Part shown: in pieces, positions 10,138 to 17,252 of the stretch
Layout of the letters: the number at the start of each line of letters is the position of its first letter
Numbering within the stretch: the stretch's first letter is position 1
Notes under the pieces: generated by a model
The model's database searches: none
Told to the model about the DNA's origin: nothing
Seen by the model: only the letters and a program-made list of their open reading frames with translations
Program-made: the position numbers and the translations under genes
NCBI RefSeq assembly: GCF_006715485.1
Contig: NZ_VFNH01000003.1
Location: forward strand, 806,001 to 870,000
Reading direction: 5' to 3'
Length of the DNA: 64,000 bases
DNA from: Herbaspirillum sp. SJZ107
Lineage (GTDB): Bacteria > Pseudomonadota > Gammaproteobacteria > Burkholderiales > Burkholderiaceae_D

Positions 10138-11945
10138 GTCAATAAATCCTCGCCCGACTTGTTGGAGACCACGACCAAGCGCGTAAAACTGTTGGCGTGC
10201 ACGTACAGCGCCAGGAAGCGCTCGACGATGTGGGCAAAGGCGTGGATGCCGCTGCCGACGAAGGCTTCCTCGTCGATGCTCAGGCGCACGTCGACGCCGC
10301 GCACCAGGCAGGTAAACGGATTGCCGGACAGCCAGGCGCTGGCGGGACGCTGCTCGATGCCGGCAATGCCGCCGATCTGGCGCTGCGACGACGCCGAACG
10401 CGGCAAGTCGTACAGCGCCAGCATCTCGCGGAAGGCCTCGACGACGCCGTCGGCCAGCGACAGGTGGTTCAGTGCGAGGTGGGAAATCAGGCGCCAGTGC
10501 GCGTTGTGCCCGCGTTCGAAGCGGTACGACAAACTGGGCTTACGCAGGAAGCTGATCGCGCGCACACTCGAGCCGCCTTCGAGGAACAAATCGCCGCCGC
10601 GCTGGCCATACGGCAGCAGGGCCGGCAGGTCGCGGTTGGAGCAGGTCAGTTCCAGGTTCAGGGTATCGGTTTCGACCTCGGCCGGGTCGAAATCGATGTC
10701 GACGATCGAGATCTGCGCCTCGAAGCCGGGGCTGCGCTCGAGCAGCGTATCGTCGCGCCGCATGGCCCAGTAATGGCCGTTCTGCTCCGGTGTCTGCGCG
10801 TGCCGGAGCGAATAAAAGGGACGGAACTGGACGATGGTTTCGCCCTGCGGCGTCTGGCGCACCAGGTGCACCGAATCGATCGAGACGACCTCGTAGGCAA
10901 AGGCACGGCGGGCGTCGGCCAGCACCGGATAGCTGGCCGTCGTATGCGTCAGGCGGATCGGCTCGCCGCGCTGGTGGAACAGATTGATCACCGGCGTGCA
11001 GCCGAGCAGCACGTTGTTGGTCGACAAGGTGCCCAGCATGCGCGCCGTGTTGGAGTCGGCACGCACCCCGCCCAGCGCCAGGTGCAGCGTGACGGTCCTG
11101 GTCGCGGCGGGGAGCACTGCCGCCAGCGCACCCAGGTCGACGTCGAAGAAATTGAATTTCTCGGGGAAGCAAAAGTATTCGGTCAGCAGACGGTAGGCTG
11201 GATGGGCGCGCGCCGGAAAATCGATCAGCGCCTCGTCGTCGCCGAAGCCGGCCGCACGGATCGGCACGGCCGGCAAGGCGATCCAGCGGCCATCGTGGTC
11301 GGCTTCGGCCCAGGCCGCCAGGCCGCGCATGAACAGGGCATCGCGCAGGGCGGCGCAGAACGAGGGTTCGCCGTCGATGAACAGGCGCAGGGTATCGATG
11401 CCGAGCTGGCCGGCGCCAGCCTGTTCGGCGCTGCTGCTGAAGCTCAGGCTCAGGCTGGACGATGCGCCCGCCGGCGCGCGCACCGCGTCCGGGGTGTCGA
11501 GGATGGCAGCGAAACTGGCCCCGCTCAGCGTCAGCGGCGCCACCGTCACCGGATACACGGTGCGGAAGGTGCAGGCGGCGCCGCGCACCGGCCGCGTATT
11601 CAGCTCGGTGCCGCGCGCGATCACGCTGGCGCCGGTCTGCTGCTTGGCCACGCCGCCGCAATCGAAGTGCGCGATCGAGCAGGAGGGAAAGGGCCGCAGG
11701 TAATGCGGATACAGCACCTCGAACAGGGCTTCCGTGAATTGCGGGTAATCGTCGTCGAGGCGTTTGGCAATGCGCGCATTCAGCAGCGCGAACGATTCGA
11801 TCATGCGCTCGACGTGCGGATCTTCGCAGACTTCGCCGCTGATCAGGAGACGCCCGGCGATCTTCGGATAGCGCTCGGCGAAATCGCGCAGGTTGCGGCG
11901 CAGGTAGCCGAGCTCGCTTTCATAGTACGGGAGTAATTGTTCCAA
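10101..11945 (-). CDS. tssF: Type VI secretion baseplate protein TssF
   Basis: TssF (ImpG/VasA) forms the baseplate wedge with TssG and TssE. The N-terminus EQLLPYYESELGYLRRN and the following ERYPKIAGRLLI and FTEALFEVLYPHYLRPFPS are diagnostic. No ATG fits; a TTG at 11945 begins the conserved sequence and has AGGAGGAG 7 bases upstream, so I take TTG as the start (614 aa, normal length). It begins 2 bases after the tssE stop and overlaps tssG. Cytoplasmic. Confidence 0.93.
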   Translation of the reverse strand: MEQLLPYYESELGYLRRNLRDFAERYPKIAGRLLISGEVCEDPHVERMIESFALLNARIAKRLDDDYPQFTEALFEVLYPHYLRPFPSCSIAHFDCGGVAKQQTGASVIARGTELNTRPVRGAACTFRTVYPVTVAPLTLSGASFAAILDTPDAVRAPAGASSSLSLSFSSSAEQAGAGQLGIDTLRLFIDGEPSFCAALRDALFMRGLAAWAEADHDGRWIALPAVPIRAAGFGDDEALIDFPARAHPAYRLLTEYFCFPEKFNFFDVDLGALAAVLPAATRTVTLHLALGGVRADSNTARMLGTLSTNNVLLGCTPVINLFHQRGEPIRLTHTTASYPVLADARRAFAYEVVSIDSVHLVRQTPQGETIVQFRPFYSLRHAQTPEQNGHYWAMRRDDTLLERSPGFEAQISIVDIDFDPAEVETDTLNLELTCSNRDLPALLPYGQRGGDLFLEGGSSVRAISFLRKPSLSYRFERGHNAHWRLISHLALNHLSLADGVVEAFREMLALYDLPRSASSQRQIGGIAGIEQRPASAWLSGNPFTCLVRGVDVRLSIDEEAFVGSGIHAFAHIVERFLALYVHANSFTRLVVVSNKSGEDLLTCSPRSGDLSLL

Positions 11946-11947
11946 GC

Positions 11948-12457
11948 TCAGGCTCCTCCTGGCGTGGCTGCCGGTCCGGCAGCAGTGCGGCCGGTCTTGC
12001 TGATGCTGTACTGCAGCGTCGACGGCTGCAGCACCGCATCGAAGTTGACCGGCTCCTCGGACGCGCTGGCAACCAGCAATCCCGTGATCGAAAAGTTCAG
12101 GCGGTTGATGGTGCCCTCGCGCATCTCGAGCAAGGCCTTGACCTCGCGCAGGCGCGGCTCGTGGCAGGCAATCGTCTTTTCGATGCAGGCGCAGATATGG
12201 GCACGGTCGGAAGGGCTCGAGAGCGACAGGTCGGCGAAGTCGATCATGCCGTAGCTGACGATCGATTCGCTGCACTCGGGGTAAGCCTTCAGCAAGCCCT
12301 CGGGGAGCACCGAGCGCGTATTCAGCAAGGCTTCGAGGTCGCGCGCGACGGCATCCTTCATGTCCTCGACCGACATGCGCAGCAGCGTGGTGCCGGCCGC
12401 GTGGCGCACCGGCGTGCCCAGCAGGCGGTCAAAGAACCCAGGCGTAAAACCCTTCAT
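11948..12457 (-). CDS. tssE: Type VI secretion baseplate protein TssE
   Basis: TssE is the gp25-like baseplate subunit. The sequence shows FFDRLLG near the N-terminus, DLEALLNTRSVLPE and YPECSESIVSYGMIDFADLS, as in the GPW/gp25 family, with the C-terminal arm LREVKALLEMREGTINRLNF. The C-terminus has an unusual Ala/Gly/Pro-rich tail. It is the first gene of tssEFG and is divergent from tssK across a 214-base gap. Confidence 0.93.
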   Translation of the reverse strand: MKGFTPGFFDRLLGTPVRHAAGTTLLRMSVEDMKDAVARDLEALLNTRSVLPEGLLKAYPECSESIVSYGMIDFADLSLSSPSDRAHICACIEKTIACHEPRLREVKALLEMREGTINRLNFSITGLLVASASEEPVNFDAVLQPSTLQYSISKTGRTAAGPAATPGGA

Positions 12458-12671
12458 CGGATCCCCTTCATGGTGGCGTGCGCAGCGCGCAAACCGCCAT
12501 CTTCACACACGCCGTCCCGAAAAAATAGTTCATTTAGGCACGCCACACTCGCGCTTGAGCGAACGCAAAATTGACTATTGTTGGGATGCAAGAGTGGACT
12601 TGAAAGGCTATGTTGCTCATTTAGTTGCTCGCTTAGCGCTGAGCGATGCCATCGACAACATGGGAGGAAAG

Positions 12672-14012
12672 ATGAGCGGCAAAGTACTCTGGGGCGAAGG
12701 CTTGCTGCTGCGTCCCCAGCATTTCCAGCGCCAGGACGCATACCATGAACACCGGCTGCACAAAGGCATCCGCGCGGCGCATCCGTATGCCTGGGGCGTG
12801 GAGCGCCTGCAGATCGACCGCGAAGCGCTGGCCGACAACGTCTTGCGCCTGCTCGACCTGTCGCTGCGCTTCCAGGACGGCGAACTGCTCGATGCGCCCG
12901 CCATCGACGAACTGCCGCCCGCCATCGACCTGGACCAGCTCACGCACGCGCAGCAAAGCGTGACGTATTACGCCGCCCTGCCCGGCCTGAAACCCTTTAC
13001 CGGCAATTTCGTGCAGCCGGGCCAGGCCAGCAACACGGCGCGCTTCGTGCAGGCCAATCAGGAAACACCGGACCTGTACACCCAGGCTGCCCCGGTGCAA
13101 CTGGCTTACCTCAAGAAGACGATGCGCCTGGTGTCCGAATTCGAACCGCGCGACGCGTATGTCCACTTCCCGCTGCTGCGGCTGCGCCGCGCCACCACCG
13201 GCGGCTTCGAGATGGACCCGGCCTTCGTGCCGCCCAGCCTGTCGGTCGAGGCGGCGCCGGCACTGTTCCTGCAACTGCGGCGCCTGCTCGACGCGCTGCA
13301 GGCCAAGGTCAGCGCCCTGTACGGCCATCAGCGCGAACCGAGCCGCAACGTGATCGAATTCCGCTCCGGCGACATGTCCTCGTTCTGGCTGCTGCACACG
13401 GCCAGTGCCGCCCATGCGACGCTGACACATCACTTCCACCATCCGTCGCTGCACCCGGAACGGCTGTACGAACAATTGCTGGCGGTGGCCGGCGGCCTGA
13501 TGACGTTTTCCAAGAGCTGGACCCTGGCCGACCTGCCGCCCTACCAGCATGGCGACCCCGGCCCGGGCTTCGCCAAGCTGCACCAGATCATCCGCGAATT
13601 GCTGGACACCGTGATCTCGTCGAAGTATTTCGCCATCGCGCTGAACGAGGCGCGGCCTTCGTACCACCTTGGCATGCTCGACTCCGGCAAGATCGACGAC
13701 AAGACCACCTTTTATATCGCGGTCTCGGCCGACATCGCGGCGCTGGAACTGGTCGACGTGGTGCCGCTGCGTTTCAAGGTCGGCGCCCCGGACGACGTCG
13801 AGAAATGCGTGCTGGCCGCCCTGCCCGGCGTGCGCCTGCAATACGCGCCCCAATTGCCGGCCGCGGTACCGGTGCGGCCCGACACCTGTTATTTCACGCT
13901 GGATCCGAAAGGCCACATGTACGAGCGCATGCTGCAGGCGCAGTCGATCTCGATTTACGTGCCGTCGGGCATGAAGGGATTGAAGCTGGAATTGATGGCG
14001 GTGGCATCCTGA
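12672..14012 (+). CDS. tssK: Type VI secretion baseplate protein TssK
   Basis: TssK (ImpJ/VasE) trimers connect the baseplate to the membrane complex. The start MSGKVLWGEGLLLRPQHFQ is the family signature, and EFRSGDMSSFWLLHTAS and SYHLGMLDSGKIDDKT follow in the middle and C-terminal domains. I choose ATG 12672 because GGAGG lies just before it and the length (446 aa) is typical; an in-frame ATG 12 bases upstream is embedded in that ribosome-binding site. It is transcribed away from tssEFG and ends in a 13-bp hairpin. Confidence 0.94.
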   Translation: MSGKVLWGEGLLLRPQHFQRQDAYHEHRLHKGIRAAHPYAWGVERLQIDREALADNVLRLLDLSLRFQDGELLDAPAIDELPPAIDLDQLTHAQQSVTYYAALPGLKPFTGNFVQPGQASNTARFVQANQETPDLYTQAAPVQLAYLKKTMRLVSEFEPRDAYVHFPLLRLRRATTGGFEMDPAFVPPSLSVEAAPALFLQLRRLLDALQAKVSALYGHQREPSRNVIEFRSGDMSSFWLLHTASAAHATLTHHFHHPSLHPERLYEQLLAVAGGLMTFSKSWTLADLPPYQHGDPGPGFAKLHQIIRELLDTVISSKYFAIALNEARPSYHLGMLDSGKIDDKTTFYIAVSADIAALELVDVVPLRFKVGAPDDVEKCVLAALPGVRLQYAPQLPAAVPVRPDTCYFTLDPKGHMYERMLQAQSISIYVPSGMKGLKLELMAVAS

Positions 14013-14021
14013 AGCGGCAAG

Positions 14022-14054
14022 GGAATTTCGCGGCAGGCCAAGCCGCGAAATTCC
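14022..14054. terminator. 13-bp hairpin between tssK and a convergent lipoprotein gene
   Basis: GGAATTTCGCGGC and GCCGCGAAATTCC form a perfect 13-bp stem with a 7-base loop, between two convergent stops. There is no T run on either side, so it may work as a weak bidirectional terminator or an RNA-stabilising stem. Confidence 0.6.
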
Positions 14055-14065
14055 TGTTCCGGCAA

Positions 14066-14410
14066 TCAGCTCGCGTCCGGCGTCTTGATCAATTCCTGGC
14101 CATCCACCACCATTTTCCACTGACCTCCCACCTGGTACGGCGGTTTGTCGACGACAAATGTCGTCGCCATCGGACCGACGCCCACGTCGAAATTATCTCC
14201 TTCAAATCCCTTGAGCGGCCCGTCGATCGAGGTCGTGCTGCCATTCTTGATGCGTTTATAAGTGACCGATCCATCCTCGGTAATCAGCAGATACATGTTC
14301 GCTTCCTGCCATTCTCCAACGTAGGCCAGCTTTTCCTTCGGCACCGGCTTGCCGCAGCCGGCCAATACCGCCAATGCAAACAAGGGAACAAATAAAGCCT
14401 GTTTTTTCAT
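14066..14410 (-). CDS. Small lipoprotein of unknown function
   Basis: The 114-residue product has a lipoprotein signal ending in lipobox LAGC (Cys at about residue 19), followed by a small beta-rich domain (GEWQEANMYLLITEDGSVTYKR, shortened here to GEWQEANMYLLI and GSVTYKR). The start at 14410 has GGAG at 7 bases. It lies in the type VI region, but its length and sequence do not match TssJ. A role as a periplasmic immunity protein is possible from context only. Confidence 0.75.
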   Translation of the reverse strand: MKKQALFVPLFALAVLAGCGKPVPKEKLAYVGEWQEANMYLLITEDGSVTYKRIKNGSTTSIDGPLKGFEGDNFDVGVGPMATTFVVDKPPYQVGGQWKMVVDGQELIKTPDAS

Positions 14411-14577
14411 CGTGATCTCCAAGCACGGTGGGGAAACTAAATTGTTGCCAAGTTACACCATCCGAATTGGCCATTTTTGCGCCGAATCATTTGAATTGCC
14501 TACAGCCACTATTCACGCTTCCTTACTGTCAAACTGTTTTATGGCAGTGATTGACCATCAAAAGAAAGGATGCCGGC

Positions 14578-14841
14578 ATGGCAGGGCCATTGATCAGAAA
14601 GGGCGACAAGACGTCCCACGGCGGCGCCGTTCTGGAAGCCTCATCTCACAGCGATATCGCCGGGACCGGCATTGCACGCATGGGCGATAAGGTGAGTTGT
14701 CCCAAGCACGGCAACAACACCATCGCCAGCGGCGATACGACCATGATCGTCGACGGTAAACCGGTTGCACGGCACGGCGATAAAACAGCGTGCGGTGCCA
14801 CCCTGATCGCAGGCCAGCAAACCACCATCGACAATATCTAG
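14578..14841 (+). CDS. PAAR-domain spike-tip protein
   Basis: This 87-residue protein is a minimal PAAR protein, the cone that caps the VgrG spike of the type VI system. It has the expected short repeats: GPLIRKGDKTSHGGAVL, GIARMGDKVSCPKHG, MIVDGKPVARHGDKTACG, with the His and Cys residues that bind zinc at the tip. AAAGGA precedes the ATG at 14578. There is no toxin extension, so cargo would be carried by other proteins. It overlaps nothing and is followed after 4 bases by the next gene, implying coupled expression. Confidence 0.93.
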   Translation: MAGPLIRKGDKTSHGGAVLEASSHSDIAGTGIARMGDKVSCPKHGNNTIASGDTTMIVDGKPVARHGDKTACGATLIAGQQTTIDNI

Positions 14842-14845
14842 GACC

Positions 14846-16264
14846 ATGGCTTCGACCATTTCATCCCTCCCGAAAACGCCTGCCTGGATCGTCAACAGCC
14901 TGATTGGCGGCTTTGTTTTCCTGGCCTGCTGGGGTATCTCGATTGCTTATTGGCGCTCGACCCGGAGTTCGCCCGACTCGGGCGAATTCGTCGCCTTTCT
15001 ATTTGCGATTCCACTGGCGCTGACATGCATCGCATGGCTCGGCGCCAGGTTGATCCTGCCGCGCATCGCCGCTTCCATCCCGGCGCCGGTGTCCGCCAAG
15101 CCGGCAGCCGCGCCCCCCGCACCTCCAACAGCAATGCCGCTCGCCTTGTTGGCCAGTGCGTTGCGCTCACCGCATGGCGCATCGGCCGAAGAACTGGCAG
15201 CCGCCATCGCCGGCGGCAAGGCCCGTGCGGACCTGGATCGTGAACTGATCGACGACGACGGTTTCCCGGTCATGACGGCGCGCAGCGACGCCGCCGGCGA
15301 TGCGGCCCTGCAGGAAGAGATCGCCGCATGGCTGGCGCAGTGCGGCATGGCGGACCTGCAGTTCAGCGACGCCCAATGGCGCGCGCTGATCCTGGCCAGC
15401 GCCGTTACCGGCGACCTGACGCTGTCCGCGATCGGCGCATTCGCTGGTATCGAAGGCGCGCTGCCGATGCTGCAACTGGTGCCGCTCCTGCCCCTGGACT
15501 GGCATGCTGACCAGCGCCAGGCAGCCGCTGCATGGCTCAAGCATATGGTCGAACGGTCCGGCTGGGCATCCGATGCCCTAATGACACCCGCCGAAGCGCC
15601 GCTCAATCCAGGCGCGCCGGCGCCATCGGCCGTGTTCAGCCGTCTGGCCCACGACACCCTGCAAAAAGCGCAGCCGCTGGCGGCACTGGTCGTCGCCTGC
15701 GCCTCGCACATCGATCAGGAGACTGTCGATAAATGGGCCGCCGAAGGCAAGCTGTTTACGTCTTCCCGGCCGCAGGGCCTGATTCCCGGCGAAGGCGCGG
15801 CCGGCCTGGTGCTCGCCGATCTGGCGCAGGCGCATGCCCGGCAGCTGACCGATTTCGTATTGCTGGATCCGGTAGAGGAAGCGCAGCACGGCGTGTCGGC
15901 CGACGACATGAAACGCGTCGACCCGAATGTATTGGAAGAACTCACCAAACGCGCCATCAAGCGCCGCAATATCGACTTCACCGATGTGGTGATGATCGTC
16001 GCCGATACCGGCCACCGCTCGAGCCGCGTGCTGGAATTGATGGGATACGCATCGGTCACGATGCCCCAGCTCGACGAGGCGGGCGACATCGTCTGCGTGG
16101 GCGTGGCATGCGGCAGCAGCGGCACCGTGCCGTTCATCACGGCGCTGGCGTTGGCGCGGCACTATGTGCTCGAGCGTTTCGGGCCGGTGGTCTGTGTGAG
16201 TAATGAGGATGCGCAGCTGCGGCAGGCTGCTTTGGTTCAGCAGGATGGGGCTGTGCCTGGATAA
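14846..16264 (+). CDS. Membrane-anchored ketosynthase-like (thiolase-fold) protein, type VI associated
   Basis: The 472-residue protein starts with two hydrophobic segments (about residues 14-35 and 46-67) and continues as a soluble domain that resembles beta-ketoacyl synthases: GLIPGEGAAGLVLADL near residue 310 matches the GEGA motif of KAS enzymes, and a Gly/Ser-rich segment CGSSGTVPFITALALA near residue 425 resembles their C-terminal half. I do not see the usual DTACSSS active site or the HGTGT histidine loop, so it is probably inactive. Similar proteins are known beside PAAR or effector genes in Pseudomonas type VI islands (PA0097/PA0098 region). A loading or chaperone role is inferred from the neighbours. 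Confidence 0.7.
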   Translation: MASTISSLPKTPAWIVNSLIGGFVFLACWGISIAYWRSTRSSPDSGEFVAFLFAIPLALTCIAWLGARLILPRIAASIPAPVSAKPAAAPPAPPTAMPLALLASALRSPHGASAEELAAAIAGGKARADLDRELIDDDGFPVMTARSDAAGDAALQEEIAAWLAQCGMADLQFSDAQWRALILASAVTGDLTLSAIGAFAGIEGALPMLQLVPLLPLDWHADQRQAAAAWLKHMVERSGWASDALMTPAEAPLNPGAPAPSAVFSRLAHDTLQKAQPLAALVVACASHIDQETVDKWAAEGKLFTSSRPQGLIPGEGAAGLVLADLAQAHARQLTDFVLLDPVEEAQHGVSADDMKRVDPNVLEELTKRAIKRRNIDFTDVVMIVADTGHRSSRVLELMGYASVTMPQLDEAGDIVCVGVACGSSGTVPFITALALARHYVLERFGPVVCVSNEDAQLRQAALVQQDGAVPG

Positions 16265-16283
16265 CTTAAATGTGAGCCACGAT

Positions 16284-17252
16284 ATGAAAACAGCTCTGAT
16301 GCGTCGACAGCTCGTCGCCGCATGTTTTGCCTACAGCGGTTTGCCTATGTCTACGATTGGCGCTGCAGCCGCAGCGTCACCGCAAGCGGCGTCGCCTCCT
16401 GCCTCTGTCGAGACCCGGGTGCAGGCACTTCTCACGAAAGTGAAGGGTTCGCTTCGGCCGCTCAAGGGCGGGACGTTCGACATGGGCGATTGGGGCAATG
16501 GCGCTGGCCAGTATTACGATATCGACACGTATTCCAGGCCGCTGCATAAGGTGACGCTGGATGGGTTTTCGATGTTGGCGTACAAGGTCACGTACGAGGA
16601 TTTTGATGTATTCACGGATGCCACCGGTAAGCAACGTATCAACATGGATGAGCTGGGCATCCGGGACCGGGCACCCAAGCGTCCGGCAGGCGTGAGCTGG
16701 TATGGCGCCAAGGCCTATTGCCAGTGGCTCGGAACGTTGACCCATCTTCCGTTTGATTTGCCGACAGAGGCTCAGTGGGAATATGCGGCGCGGTCTGGCG
16801 GCAAACGTGTGCTGTTTGCAACCGATAACGGGAAGATCGAAAGGCCTAGGAATTTTCCGAAGGAATGGACGGATGAGGAAGAACAACCGCCTTTACCCGC
16901 TGTTGGAAGTTATCCATCGAATCCCGCCGGGTTGTATGGCATGTCCGAAAACACATATGAATGGGTAGAAGATTGGTTCGACGAAAATTATTATAAAAAT
17001 TCTCCCAAAAAAAACCCGACTGGACCCGGAAAGGGCATTGAGAAAGTAAAGCGTGGCAGCGTTGGCGGGAAAGCTGAAATTTCCGCAATGGTATTCATGC
17101 GGACAAAAGCAGTGCCCCAACCAATGGAAACAACCTATCCCAACGGTCCAGACTACGAAAAGCGCGTTATGTTGCCGTTCCCTGGCTACTCCAGTTATCC
17201 CACTACGAATTTTCGGTGTGTAGTTAATTCGTTGCCAAAAAAAATTAAGTGA
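16284..17252 (+). CDS. SUMF1 (formylglycine-generating-enzyme-like) domain protein
   Basis: After a signal peptide (about residues 1-30) comes a SUMF1/FGE-sulfatase domain: GTFDMGDWGNG, YKVTYEDFDVF, GVSWYGAKAYCQWLG, LPTEAQWEYAARSGG, YGMSENTYEWVEDW and a C-terminal NFRCV. I do not see the paired catalytic cysteines of true formylglycine-generating enzymes, so this is probably a binding or regulatory variant. In Pseudomonas type VI systems the periplasmic regulator TagR has this fold; an immunity role for the convergent cargo gene is another possibility. It follows the ketosynthase-like gene by 19 bases. The last 300 bases are distinctly AT-rich and overlap the convergent gene by 8 bases. Confidence 0.8.
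   Translation: MKTALMRRQLVAACFAYSGLPMSTIGAAAAASPQAASPPASVETRVQALLTKVKGSLRPLKGGTFDMGDWGNGAGQYYDIDTYSRPLHKVTLDGFSMLAYKVTYEDFDVFTDATGKQRINMDELGIRDRAPKRPAGVSWYGAKAYCQWLGTLTHLPFDLPTEAQWEYAARSGGKRVLFATDNGKIERPRNFPKEWTDEEEQPPLPAVGSYPSNPAGLYGMSENTYEWVEDWFDENYYKNSPKKNPTGPGKGIEKVKRGSVGGKAEISAMVFMRTKAVPQPMETTYPNGPDYEKRVMLPFPGYSSYPTTNFRCVVNSLPKKIK

Noticed and set aside
12571..12599. A TTGACT ... hexamer pair as the tssK promoter
   Set aside because: The -35-like TTGACT is good, but there is no acceptable -10 at a normal distance.
14066..14410. TssJ, the lipoprotein of the type VI membrane complex
   Set aside because: It is a small lipoprotein in a type VI region, but at 114 residues it is shorter than TssJ and I find none of the TssJ strand motifs.
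16284..17252. A true formylglycine-generating enzyme
   Set aside because: The SUMF1 domain is clear, but the paired active-site cysteines are not visible and there is no sulfatase gene nearby.
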